From assembly GCA_030622395.1 (NCBI GenBank), contig JAUXGF010000028.1:1-11656 (forward strand): DNA of 11,656 nucleotides, read 5' to 3'. The translations under genes were made by a program, and so were the position numbers. Below are positions 1 through 7,418 of this stretch, piece by piece (position 1 is the stretch's first letter; every line of letters begins with the position of its first letter). This DNA comes from Calditrichaceae bacterium. GTDB lineage: Bacteria; Calditrichota; Calditrichia; Calditrichales; Calditrichaceae. The notes under the pieces were generated by a model, which saw only the letters and a program-made list of their open reading frames with translations, was not told the origin of the DNA and did not search any database.

Positions 1-18
1 ATCCCGACGATTCGGGAT
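1..18. repeat. ATCCCGA-N4-TCGGGAT inverted repeat, copy 1
   Basis: A perfect 7-bp stem (ATCCCGA at 1-7, TCGGGAT at 12-18) encloses a 4-base loop. A second copy with one mismatch lies at 1368-1386. Each copy is followed some distance downstream by a lone ATCGGGAT (71-78 and 1393-1400). Two intergenic occurrences in one window suggest a dispersed genomic repeat rather than a terminator, and no T-run follows. Confidence 0.7.
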
Positions 19-31
19 CGTTAAAAGATCC

Positions 32-122
32 TCGAAATGACAGGAAAAACACTAGAGCAACACCCTGTTTATCGGGATAAAATGGATAGGAAAAGATTTC
101 TCGCTCCGCTTCGAAATGACAG
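32..122. repeat. Direct repeat TCGAAATGACAG (two copies)
   Basis: The 12-mer TCGAAATGACAG occurs at 32-43 and again exactly at 111-122. The second copy sits in a longer 'tttctcgctccgcttcgaaa' context that resembles intergenic repeat tails familiar from several environmental genomes (recognition from memory, not a search). Neither copy lies in an open frame, and both precede the argF promoter region. The function is unknown. Confidence 0.6.
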
Positions 123-133
123 TTTTGTGTTTT

Positions 134-167
134 TTTACTTAATTTGTGAAACAGGTAAAATATTACC
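134..167 (+). promoter_or_regulatory. Possible argF promoter with overlapping inverted repeat
   Basis: TTTACT (134-139) and TAAAAT (156-161) are separated by 16 bases and match the sigma-70 hexamers at 4 of 6 and 5 of 6 positions. An inverted repeat GGTAA-AATA-TTACC (154-167) overlaps the -10 element and could be an operator, although it does not resemble a classical ARG box. The DNA is AT-rich, so a chance match is quite possible. Confidence 0.3.
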
Positions 168-188
168 AAGAATCTAACGGAGGTTAAT

Positions 189-1106
189 GTGAACAAAGAT
201 TTTATTTCTATTGCAGATTATACAAAACAAGAAATTGAAGCGATTTTTAATCTAACCGCTGAATTAAAAGAAAAAACCAAACACGCAGAAGAGCATCATA
301 TTTGTAAAGGCATGTCCATGTCGATGATTTTTGCCAAGCCTTCCGCACGCACGCGTATTTCATTTGAAACCGGCATGTATCAGCTTGGCGGTTACGCTCT
401 CTACCTTTCGCCAAACGACATAGGCATAGGCAAGCGTGAAGCCGTTAAGGATATTGCCCAGGTCATTTCCCGCTATAACCAAATTATTATGGCGCGTTTA
501 TTCGATCATGCTCATATATTGGAGCTGGCTGAGTATGCTACGGTTCCTGTAATAAACGGTTTAACCGACTATAATCACCCCTGCCAAATCATGGCGGATA
601 TTTTCACGGTTTTGGAACATCGCAAACATTTAAACGATCTCAAAGTAACTTACATCGGCGACGGCAATAACGTAGCTAATTCATGGATAAATCTTGCGGC
701 TAAGCTGCCCATGCATTTAGTTATTTGTTCGCCTTCCGGTTACGAGCCGGATAATAAAACGCTGTCTTATACGCGCAATCAAAATATCAGTACGGTTGAG
801 GTAACATCCAACCCGGTAGCTGCTGTTAAAGACTCCGACGTCGTTTATACAGACGTTTGGGCAAGTATGGGACAGGAAAGCGAAGCGCAGGAACGCCGCA
901 ATGTGTTTATGAAATATCAGGTCAACAGCGAGCTAATGAAACATGCCCGTCCCGGCGCTTATGTTATGCACTGCCTGCCTGCGCACCGCGGCGATGAAAT
1001 TACCGATGAAGTTATCGACAGCAAACAATCAATTGTTTTTGATGAAGCTGAAAACCGTATGCATGTTCAAAAAGCAATAATCGCCAAATTGCTGAAGCAG
1101 GGATAA
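189..1106 (+). CDS. argF: Ornithine carbamoyltransferase
   Basis: The product catalyses carbamoyl phosphate + ornithine to citrulline + phosphate, the sixth step of arginine synthesis, in the cytoplasm. At 305 residues it has normal family length. Visible signatures are the carbamoyl-phosphate loop S-A-R-T-R at 52-56 (many relatives have STRTR; the Ala form is, from memory, usual in Chlorobi-like proteins), DYNHPCQ at 127-133 with the H-P-x-Q signature, the DVWASMG ornithine-side segment at 222-228, and HCLPAHRG at 261-268 with the active-site Cys262. The start is GTG at 189, supported by GGAGG at 179-183 five bases upstream. An ATG at 187 is followed at once by TGA and cannot be used. No other arg gene flanks it, and it appears to be transcribed alone. 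An anabolic role fits better than a catabolic one because no arcA or arcC neighbour is present. Confidence 0.96.
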   Translation: MNKDFISIADYTKQEIEAIFNLTAELKEKTKHAEEHHICKGMSMSMIFAKPSARTRISFETGMYQLGGYALYLSPNDIGIGKREAVKDIAQVISRYNQIIMARLFDHAHILELAEYATVPVINGLTDYNHPCQIMADIFTVLEHRKHLNDLKVTYIGDGNNVANSWINLAAKLPMHLVICSPSGYEPDNKTLSYTRNQNISTVEVTSNPVAAVKDSDVVYTDVWASMGQESEAQERRNVFMKYQVNSELMKHARPGAYVMHCLPAHRGDEITDEVIDSKQSIVFDEAENRMHVQKAIIAKLLKQG

Positions 1107-1122
1107 ATTGAATATGAAGAAT

Positions 1123-1162
1123 TGGAATAATGGAGTAATGGAGTGTTGGAATATTGGGGTAA
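1123..1162. repeat. Five tandem 8-base units (TGGNNTNN type)
   Basis: Five consecutive octamers stay exactly in register: tggaataa, tggagtaa, tggagtgt, tggaatat, tggggtaa. They share TGG at positions 1-3 and T at position 6. The pattern decays into 'gtggaaga atggatcg' just after. The period of 8 rules out a coding repeat. Similar 'tggaatattgg' strings occur between genes in other environmental FCB-type genomes (from memory). Confidence 0.65.
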
Positions 1163-1206
1163 GTGGAAGAATGGATCGGAACTATTCATAGCAATAAAGA
1201 TTCGAA

Positions 1207-1242
1207 CCTGCCCGTGCCTGCCGGCGGGCACGGCGTAGCAGG
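1207..1242. repeat. GC-rich imperfect hairpin, REP-like
   Basis: The arm CCGTGCC (1212-1218) pairs perfectly with GGCACGG (1227-1233) around an 8-base loop containing the palindrome GCCGGC. The outer arms CCTGC (1207-1211) and GCAGG (1238-1242) extend the stem past a 4-base bulge. The element is far more GC-rich than its surroundings, which fits an extragenic palindromic repeat. No T-run follows on the plus strand, so it is not a standard terminator. Confidence 0.55.
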
Positions 1243-1341
1243 CGGGGACACAAAGCCTTTTAAAATTTATATTTAATAGAAAGAATTCTGACTGAAAGAA
1301 AAAATAATATTTTTAAATTCAAACAATCCTAACTTATTAAT

Positions 1342-1366
1342 TCTTCGTGTCTTTGTGACTTCGTGG
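1342..1366. repeat. 'cttcgtgtctttgtgacttcg' intergenic element
   Basis: The motif CTTCGTG occurs at 1342-1348 and TTCGTGGC at 1360-1367, linked by 'tctttgtgac'. Read on the minus strand it gives the 'HEVTKTRR' peptide that, from memory, recurs in spurious small ORFs of many environmental genomes. It is best treated as a non-coding repeat. Confidence 0.45.
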
Positions 1367-1367
1367 C

Positions 1368-1386
1368 ATCCCGAACCGTCGGGAAT
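1368..1386. repeat. ATCCCGA-N4-TCGGGA inverted repeat, copy 2
   Basis: TCCCGA (1369-1374) pairs with TCGGGA (1379-1384) around loop ACCG. This is the same design as bases 1-18, with one flanking mismatch. A lone ATCGGGAT follows at 1393-1400, just as ATCGGGAT follows copy 1 at 71-78. Confidence 0.6.
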
Positions 1387-1443
1387 GAATAGATCGGGAT
1401 TACTCTGCAATAGCCCAATAACCGGAACTTTAAATTTTAAAAA

Positions 1444-2472
1444 ATGACTGATAACCAACAAAAATATTCAGTTCGTAAATTGCATCCCGGAGAATACAAT
1501 CTCTGGGATCGTTTTATTTTTACGACAAATAGCGGAACGATCTTTCACACCACACACTGGGCGGAAATTATTCATACCGTATTCGGACGTCCTTTTAATA
1601 TACTTACCGTTTTTAAAAATGATGAAATTAACGGCGGAATCCTTTACTGGCCTAAAAACGTTCTCAAAATCAAATCATTGACTAATGTTCCCGTAACTCC
1701 TTACCAGGGAATTTTATACAAAACTTCATCGCTAAAATCTTCCGGAATAATCGCCGAATATCACCAGATTACAAACCTGCTGCTGGATGAACTTCAAAAA
1801 ACCTACGCTTATGTTGATATTCCCCTTTCTAACGGAATAATTGACGTCCGCCCCTATTTATGGAAAAATTTTACTGTTTCGCCATCCTATACCTATACTT
1901 TTAATCTTATCGACTTTGATCAGTTAAAAAATCAATTCAGCCAGGCGTTACGCAGGAAGATTAACGTTTCATTAAAGGAAAATCTTTCTGTTGTGCAGTC
2001 AGATGAAATTACTCTATTAGTAAAATTTGTGGCGGAAAGTTACAAATATCATAAAACCACTCCCCCTGTTGCTGAAGCAAAGTTACAAAAACTGTTTGAA
2101 ATTATTTTAGAACAAAACATAGGCCGGCTTTTCTACCTGAATAGTGAAGACAAGACTATTGCGGGAATCATCGTTTTATCCGATCAAAAAAAGGTTTACG
2201 CCCTATTTGCCGGGATAGACAAGAAATATCGAAACAGCCATTTTACGGAATACCTTTACGCCGATTTGATGCAGCGCCCCGAATTTACAGGAAAGCAATT
2301 CGATTTTTTAGGCGCCAATACTCAAACCTTTGAACAATTCAAACGCAGTTTTGGCGGCGAATTGGACGTCTTTTTTAATGTCGGTTATTACAAAAACAGT
2401 TATATAAAATTCTTAAGCGGGATAAGAAAACGGCAGCATATACTCAAACGCAGCATTTTGGGAAAATTTTAA
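1444..2472 (+). CDS. FemAB-like GNAT-fold acyltransferase
   Basis: A 342-residue cytoplasmic protein that looks like the FemAB-type branch of the GNAT fold (Acetyltransf_6). Such proteins transfer an acyl or aminoacyl group to cell-wall or sugar precursors. The signs are the basic segment ALRRKINVSLKEN (168-180), an AGIIVL strand (240-245) that would line the acyl-CoA or aminoacyl-tRNA cleft, and the diagnostic C-terminal block DFLGANTQTFEQFKRSFGG (287-305), matching the family pattern 'DFxGxx...FKxxFGG'. No signal peptide or membrane segment is seen. It is the first gene of the glycan cluster; its TAA overlaps the next ATG by one base (TAATG), so translation is probably coupled. The ATG at 1444 lacks a clear ribosome binding site. 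Substrate is unknown; its neighbours suggest N- or O-acylation of a surface sugar. Confidence 0.8.
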   Translation: MTDNQQKYSVRKLHPGEYNLWDRFIFTTNSGTIFHTTHWAEIIHTVFGRPFNILTVFKNDEINGGILYWPKNVLKIKSLTNVPVTPYQGILYKTSSLKSSGIIAEYHQITNLLLDELQKTYAYVDIPLSNGIIDVRPYLWKNFTVSPSYTYTFNLIDFDQLKNQFSQALRRKINVSLKENLSVVQSDEITLLVKFVAESYKYHKTTPPVAEAKLQKLFEIILEQNIGRLFYLNSEDKTIAGIIVLSDQKKVYALFAGIDKKYRNSHFTEYLYADLMQRPEFTGKQFDFLGANTQTFEQFKRSFGGELDVFFNVGYYKNSYIKFLSGIRKRQHILKRSILGKF

Positions 2473-4088
2473 TGAAACTGTATTGTTATAAAAATGAATT
2501 TATCACGCCCGCCGTACAATACACAATTGATTTTATTTTAAACAGCCTCGGTTATTTTTATGATTGGATAACAGATATTGAAACAATCCCCGAAAACAGC
2601 GTCTTAATTGTTTACGCGCCTGTTCCCCGCCCTTTTAAATTTAACGGCGGCGTTATCCATATTCCTCAAAATATAATTTTAGAAAATATAGATAAAGCAG
2701 ATTTAACCTGGCAGGAATTAGAAATAAATAATGAAGCCGTTCCTGTGATAGGAAAATCTTCAAACGTATCACTGGAGAAACATAAAAATTGCCATACCCT
2801 TCAACTGGATTTGCCGGCAAATGTTTACTTTCATCTTGCGCGCATTGAAGAATTATCTTTCACCCACCCCGACCAGGTCGACGCCGCTGTCACAAAAAGT
2901 ATTTTGTATAAATATGACAAATTCAAATTGCCGGCAGTTGATATTCTATCAAATTGGTTTAGCGGTATTATTGATAACATTTTTAAAGAAACTAATCAAA
3001 TAGTAATTAAAAAAGCCGCCTATCCCAACGGCGAAGAGTTTGGGATTGCTCTGACGCATGACGTAGATATGACGCGCGCTTATCATCCCTTAAAAAAATT
3101 CTTTATTAAACTTTTCATTAGTCTAAGTCTATATAAAAATAAAACCCGTCAAGCGCTCGATACGGAAGATCAAAACGCCTGGGGTTTTGACAGACTGCTC
3201 AATTTCTATAAACAGAAAAATTGGCGGGCTACCTTTTTTTTTATTCCCAAATACATGGAAGACGCCCATTTTAGATATAACATTAAAAGCAAGAAATTTA
3301 AAGAGCTTTTTGCTCAATTAAAAAATGATAATCATGAAATCGCCTTCCATCCAAGCCGCTATTCTTTTGATCGTCCGAAAAGATATTTAAAAGAAAAACG
3401 GAAATTGGAAAAAGCGGCAAATATAACTATCCACGGAATGCGGCATCATTACCTGCGCTGTCTTTTTCCACAAATCTGGATAATTGCCCGGAAATTAAAT
3501 TTAACATACAACGCCGGTTTAATTTACCGCAAATTCAGCGGCTTCCGCGCCGGAGCCGCCCATCCCTTCAATTGCTTTGATCATCGTAATAACGCCGAAT
3601 TAAATATTACAGAATTTTCTACCGCCTTCTTCGAAAACACCCTGCCCGGCGAAGGGAAAAATATTGAACAATCTTTGACCGTTGTAAATAAAATCATTTC
3701 ACAAGTAAAAAAATATCACGGTCTTTTAACAGCCCTCTGGCATCAAAATAATCTTTATCAGCCGGAATTGTATCCCTCTTTTTGGGACTATTTTTTAAAA
3801 TTGATAGAAAAAGAAAATGTTTTTCTGGATACACTGAACGAACAGTTGGATTGGCAGAATAAAAGAAAACAAATCCAAGTTGATAAAATCACTTATTTAA
3901 AAAACGGCTTAACCTTTGAGTTATCGTTTCCATCTAACTTAAGCCGCTTTTCACTGCTTTTCCCTTCAAATAATTTTGAAATTGAATTAGAGGATTCAAA
4001 AGTAAATTATTGTTTTAATAACAATTTTTTGATCCTAAAAAATAACGAGAGTATCAGCCGCATCACCATAAAGGCGCTGCGAAAATGA
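2472..4088 (+). CDS. Polysaccharide deacetylase-like protein (NodB-type)
   Basis: At 538 residues this is longer than a minimal NodB domain. Residues 1-180 resemble the extra N-terminal domain that precedes some deacetylases in FCB bacteria (I believe DUF7033). The catalytic barrel then shows LTHDVDM at 194-200 (general-base and metal Asp pair D197/D199), AFHPSRYS at 291-298 with metal-ligand candidate H293, IHGMRHHYLR at 320-329 carrying the Arg motif, GFRAG at 357-361 and ALWHQNN at 421-427 with H424. These match the five NodB motifs in order. Residues 470-538 look like a small beta-rich C-terminal domain. No signal peptide is seen, so it may act on a lipid- or nucleotide-linked precursor in the cytoplasm, or be exported otherwise. 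The ATG overlaps the upstream TAA by one base, and the TGA shares ATGA with the next gene. Predicted role is N-deacetylation of an amino sugar; substrate unknown. Confidence 0.85.
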   Translation: MKLYCYKNEFITPAVQYTIDFILNSLGYFYDWITDIETIPENSVLIVYAPVPRPFKFNGGVIHIPQNIILENIDKADLTWQELEINNEAVPVIGKSSNVSLEKHKNCHTLQLDLPANVYFHLARIEELSFTHPDQVDAAVTKSILYKYDKFKLPAVDILSNWFSGIIDNIFKETNQIVIKKAAYPNGEEFGIALTHDVDMTRAYHPLKKFFIKLFISLSLYKNKTRQALDTEDQNAWGFDRLLNFYKQKNWRATFFFIPKYMEDAHFRYNIKSKKFKELFAQLKNDNHEIAFHPSRYSFDRPKRYLKEKRKLEKAANITIHGMRHHYLRCLFPQIWIIARKLNLTYNAGLIYRKFSGFRAGAAHPFNCFDHRNNAELNITEFSTAFFENTLPGEGKNIEQSLTVVNKIISQVKKYHGLLTALWHQNNLYQPELYPSFWDYFLKLIEKENVFLDTLNEQLDWQNKRKQIQVDKITYLKNGLTFELSFPSNLSRFSLLFPSNNFEIELEDSKVNYCFNNNFLILKNNESISRITIKALRK

Positions 4089-5209
4089 AAAAAACAATCT
4101 TATATGTTACAATAGAACCGATTGAATACCGGCGGCGGATATTAAATCAAATAGAAACCGCCCGGCAGGCAGGCTTTGAAGTCGAGATATTTTCTTTGGG
4201 AGAAAAAGGTAAAGACTACAAAGAAAGTATTGATAGATTAAACGTAAAAAAAATAACGGTTCCGCTGGATAAAGGTCCGTTAAAATTTATAATATTTAAC
4301 CTCAAACTTTTTTTTAAATTTTTCTTAAAAAAATATGATATTGTACATTTTCGCGGGCTATGGGTAATACCGGCTGTTATCCTTCGGCAGTTGTTTAATA
4401 AAAGTATCCTAATTTATGACGCCAACGAATACTTTGCCGGTCTCGGTATTTTTGATAAGCGCCCAATTCGTCGGGCTGTATGGCTTTCTATCGAAAAAAT
4501 GATTGTTAAAAAAGTTAATGTTTTAATAACAGTTTCTGAACCTATCGCCCAATTATATAAAAAACGCTATCCGGTTTTAAACAAAATCGAAGTTATCCGC
4601 AACCTTCCTTCTTATCAAATTCCAAAATTACCTGACGATAATTCCCTGCGCATAAATTTAAAACATCCGTTTGTACTCTTTCATGGCTACTTCATGCCCG
4701 GACGCGGTCTTGAAAATTTAATTAAAGCGATTTCTGAGATTAACAATATTAATTTGCTTTTAGTCGGGGAAGGTTCGATTGAATCTTCTTTACGCTTATT
4801 AGTAAAAAAACTTAACCTTGAGCATAAGGTCCATTTTCAAAAATTCGTCGGCAACGATTTTATTGTATCATTTGCTTCTCAGGCTGACGTCGGCGTTTCT
4901 CTGCTCGAACCGGTTTCTTTAAATCATAAGTTTGCTCTTCCCAATAAATTTTTTGAATATATCATGGCCGGCGTGCCGGTCTTAGCCAGCCGGATTCCGA
5001 CATTAGAAGAATATATATCCAAATACAATGTCGGCATGGTAACAGATCCAACCGACCCGAAACAGATTTCAGAATCTATTAAAAGTATGATAGAAAATCC
5101 GGAACAGTTAAGGGAATGGAAAGACAATTGTTTTAAGGCTGCCCGCATATTAAACTGGGAAAAAGAGAGTCAAAAATTGAGTTCGATTTATGAAAGCTTT
5201 AAATTATGA
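4085..5209 (+). CDS. Glycosyltransferase, family 4 (GT-B fold)
   Basis: A 374-residue GT-B enzyme that should add a sugar from a nucleotide donor to a growing lipid-linked glycan on the inner face of the membrane. The N-terminal acceptor domain has the usual IVHFRGLW strand (86-93) and YDANEYFAGLG (111-121). The donor domain begins at about 195 with LFHGYFMPGRGLENLIKA (198-215), has LLLVGEG (224-230), and ends in LPNKFFEYIMAGVPVLAS (285-302), where E291 is the retained glutamate of the GT4 donor motif. The first glutamate of the classical E-x7-E pair is not obvious, as in many 'NKFFEY' members. It starts inside the deacetylase stop codon (ATGA), which indicates coupled translation. Linkage and donor cannot be predicted. 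Confidence 0.9.
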   Translation: MKKTILYVTIEPIEYRRRILNQIETARQAGFEVEIFSLGEKGKDYKESIDRLNVKKITVPLDKGPLKFIIFNLKLFFKFFLKKYDIVHFRGLWVIPAVILRQLFNKSILIYDANEYFAGLGIFDKRPIRRAVWLSIEKMIVKKVNVLITVSEPIAQLYKKRYPVLNKIEVIRNLPSYQIPKLPDDNSLRINLKHPFVLFHGYFMPGRGLENLIKAISEINNINLLLVGEGSIESSLRLLVKKLNLEHKVHFQKFVGNDFIVSFASQADVGVSLLEPVSLNHKFALPNKFFEYIMAGVPVLASRIPTLEEYISKYNVGMVTDPTDPKQISESIKSMIENPEQLREWKDNCFKAARILNWEKESQKLSSIYESFKL

Positions 5210-5290
5210 AATATACGCGTCGCAAATTATAAATAACCCGATTAAACTATATTAACATGCTGCTATTTATATAAATTCCAGGAATAAAAA

Positions 5291-6529
5291 GTGTTAATCC
5301 AATTAAATCATAATTTGAAAAGGGTTAGAAAACCTGCCATACTTTACTTCTCAATGATACTAAATCTATTATTAGGTTTTATTGTTACAAAAATTAACAC
5401 AACTCTGCTGTCGGTTGCAGAATATGGCATGTTTAGTCTTTGTATCAACACAATAGTTTTCACTCATGTTTTCTTTAGTTTTGGTCTCTTTGAAGCATCC
5501 TCGCGTTTAATTGCTGTGGAACAAGATAAACAAAAAACAAAAGAAATTTCAGGAACGACTATAATATTAACTGTAATTCTTGGAATATTTTTCAATTTAG
5601 CAATCCTCTGTCTTTCACAATTTTTTGACTCTATTTTCAAGATAAGAATAAACTTTTTATTGTTACTATTTTTTCCCTTTGTATTTGCGATATTATTTCA
5701 ATCTATGTTTCAAATCATTTTGCGTGGATTAGGACATATAGGTAAACTAAGCGCGTTTACTTTCTTGCCGAGATTATTTTATGTAATTTCTATATTACTG
5801 TTATCTATGCTTGGAATCTTTACGCTTAAGAACTCTATCTATGCATATTTATTAAATATCTTAGTCGTTGTTATTGCATTCATTTTTATTCTTAAACCAT
5901 CTTTTAAACATATCAAATATCATTTTAATAAATTAACCGGTGAAATTAAAAACTTCGGATCGCATTTATATATAGTAAATATTTTATCAGCTTTTTTCTA
6001 CCATATCGATAAGTTTATTATAGCTTACTTTTTGGACGTACAACAATTAGCTTTTTATTCACTTGGATTTGCATTAACCTATCCTCTTTCCCAGTTTTCA
6101 TCAGCTTTATCAATAAGTTCTTATAAAAAATTTGCTAATCAAAATTGCATTACTAAGAAATATTTATACATTAATCTAATATTTGTATTATTTCCTGCAT
6201 TACTTTTAATAATTTTCAGAAAATTTATTGTTTTAGATATTTTCTCTAAGCAGTTTTTACCAACTATCGATATAGTAACATTATTAACCATAGCTTCGGT
6301 TTTTAAAAGCTTATCCATCCCATATACAATGTTTTTTAAAGCGCAGAAAAGAGGGCGGGAAATACGCAATATAACAATAATTGTTCAAATTGTATTTTTA
6401 ATTTTAAATTTAATTTTAATACCTGCAATGGGAATTACCGGCGCTTCTATTGCGGCTGTAATTTCGTATGGATTAGATTATATCCTATACTTCTTTAAAT
6501 ATCGAAGTCTTTATCTAAAAAACAATTGA
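5291..6529 (+). CDS. Polysaccharide flippase, Wzx-like (MVF/MATE superfamily)
   Basis: A 412-residue, very hydrophobic protein with about twelve predicted membrane segments (roughly 16-34, 47-68, 88-110, 120-142, 158-176, 182-201, 225-248, 252-275, 292-310, 323-345, 361-379, 382-402). The arrangement and the opening 'KINTTLLSVAEYGMFSL' (34-50) are typical of oligosaccharide flippases that move undecaprenyl-linked repeat units to the periplasmic face. The start is GTG at 5291, with AGGA at 5280-5283 seven bases upstream; the next in-frame ATG (codon 22) lies inside the first membrane segment. It lies 81 bases after the glycosyltransferase, so it may be co-transcribed. Its DNA is visibly more AT-rich than the three genes before it, which may reflect the Phe/Ile/Leu-rich product, separate acquisition, or both. 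Confidence 0.88.
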   Translation: MLIQLNHNLKRVRKPAILYFSMILNLLLGFIVTKINTTLLSVAEYGMFSLCINTIVFTHVFFSFGLFEASSRLIAVEQDKQKTKEISGTTIILTVILGIFFNLAILCLSQFFDSIFKIRINFLLLLFFPFVFAILFQSMFQIILRGLGHIGKLSAFTFLPRLFYVISILLLSMLGIFTLKNSIYAYLLNILVVVIAFIFILKPSFKHIKYHFNKLTGEIKNFGSHLYIVNILSAFFYHIDKFIIAYFLDVQQLAFYSLGFALTYPLSQFSSALSISSYKKFANQNCITKKYLYINLIFVLFPALLLIIFRKFIVLDIFSKQFLPTIDIVTLLTIASVFKSLSIPYTMFFKAQKRGREIRNITIIVQIVFLILNLILIPAMGITGASIAAVISYGLDYILYFFKYRSLYLKNN

Positions 6530-6711
6530 CATAAACTTCCGAAATCAATTATCTGACAATATACTTAATATGCGCTGGGATGATATATATTTATGAGACA
6601 AGAATTTATTGATAATAGCAATAATAATTTTGCTGGTGTTTATGTTTCCGAAAGACGTATTATTTGTAATACTAAAATGATAAATGGTTTTTAATTGTGC
6701 TGAATGATTCT

Positions 6712-6732
6712 TTAAGGTGTAATATACCTTAA
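6712..6732. terminator. Weak stem-loop between convergent genes
   Basis: TTAAGGT (6712-6718) and ACCTTAA (6726-6732) form a perfect 7-bp stem with loop GTAATAT. It lies between the flippase and the lysozyme-like gene, where a two-way terminator would be expected. The stem is AT-rich and neither flank has a good T-run, so termination is only a guess. The surrounding 6530-6785 holds no gene I can support. Confidence 0.25.
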
Positions 6733-6780
6733 CAAATTTTATATTAAAAGTATGGGAAAATATCATACACCATTTGTATA

Positions 6781-6801
6781 AGTTCTTAAGGAACTGTTTT
6801 T
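6781..6801 (+). terminator. Possible plus-strand terminator
   Basis: AGTTC (6781-6785) pairs with GAACT (6791-6795) and is followed by GTTTTT. It has the order of a rho-independent terminator for the flippase transcript, but the stem is only 5 bp and it covers the last codons of the opposing gene. Confidence 0.2.
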
Positions 6802-7418
6802 AAATACTTAAAGACTAATTTGCCAAAAAAATTAGCTTTGGGACTGTCATTGGGTTTACGTACTTCTCCCGAGGGAAGAAACAGACCTGTTGAGTAAAGA
6901 GTACCTAAAATATCGGGACGATTTGAGATATTATGGCAAGCTCTTTCCCAATATGAAAGAATAATTCTTAGATATGCGGCTGCGTAATGTATGTTTAATG
7001 AATCGTTAAGCAGTTTATGTATTATTTCATTTGGATTTTTACTAACATTGAGTAAATCACAATATTTAATTCCCGCATAAAAAGAATTTGTAGAATCGGA
7101 AAGTGCTTTTTCAATAAAATAAGCGGTTTTTAATTTCAACTGACAAAATCCAATGGAACTATTATAACCCGATCTTGCCAGGGGGATATCTAAAGCGCCA
7201 TCCTTCCAGTCATAATTTAGAGTGCGTTCCACAAATACAACAGTCAAAAGTGTTTTTATATCAATATTAAATGATTTGGATGCAAAAGTAAAATAGGCAT
7301 ACCTTTCACTAATTTTTTTAAGAGCAGAATCAGGATGTTCAGCGAATAAATTGGATGATAATATAAAACAGACGGGGATAAATAAATATCCCCATCTATT
7401 ATTTGTTTTGTTACCCAT
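6786..7418 (-). CDS. Secreted lysozyme-like (transglycosylase-like) protein
   Basis: A 210-residue protein with a signal peptide (hydrophobic 10-25, likely cleavage after LFA at 26). The mature part shows spaced motifs that resemble lytic transglycosylase or goose-lysozyme folds: VFVERTLN (61-68) with candidate catalytic Glu64, SSIGFCQLKLKTA (87-99) like the family 'GxxQ' strand, NIHYAAAYLRIIL (142-154) like 'NIxxGAxYL', and LYSTG (174-178) like the 'YNxG' segment. If correct, it cleaves peptidoglycan glycan strands in the periplasm. Overall similarity is low, so a catalytically altered member is possible. Its ATG overlaps the TAA of the protease sorting-domain remnant (TAATG, 7420-7416) and I see no separate ribosome binding site, so its translation was probably coupled to the protease. 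The TGA at 7652 would put terminating ribosomes 234 bases upstream. Confidence 0.6.
   Translation of the reverse strand: MGNKTNNRWGYLFIPVCFILSSNLFAEHPDSALKKISERYAYFTFASKSFNIDIKTLLTVVFVERTLNYDWKDGALDIPLARSGYNSSIGFCQLKLKTAYFIEKALSDSTNSFYAGIKYCDLLNVSKNPNEIIHKLLNDSLNIHYAAAYLRIILSYWERACHNISNRPDILGTLYSTGLFLPSGEVRKPNDSPKANFFGKLVFKYLKTVP

Larger units (their letters stand above)
1107..1443. other. Gene-free, repeat-dense spacer
   Basis: This 337-base stretch between argF and the glycan cluster holds no convincing gene. It is a mosaic of short repeats: an 8-base periodic array (1123-1162), a GC-rich hairpin (1207-1242), a 'cttcgtg' element (1342-1366) and a hairpin related to bases 1-18 (1368-1386). 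The only open frame, a 62-codon one on the minus strand, runs through these repeats. Any promoter for the downstream cluster should be here, but I cannot pick one out. No clear terminator for argF is visible. Confidence 0.7.

Noticed and set aside
1207..1242. Rho-independent terminator of argF
   Set aside because: The stem is bulged, lies 100 bases after the stop codon and has no following T-run.
1273..1461. 62-codon minus-strand frame containing HEVTKTRR
   Set aside because: It runs through the ATCCCGA hairpin and the 'cttcgtg' repeat, overlaps the start of the FemAB-like gene, and has no ribosome binding site; it is a repeat-derived frame.
6593..6694. 33-codon plus-strand frame after the flippase
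   Set aside because: Short, no ribosome binding site and no recognised similarity; in such AT-rich DNA it could easily be chance.
6545..6766. 73-codon minus-strand frame in the convergent spacer
   Set aside because: Low-complexity AT-rich translation, no recognisable domain, no ribosome binding site, and it crosses the 6712-6732 stem-loop.
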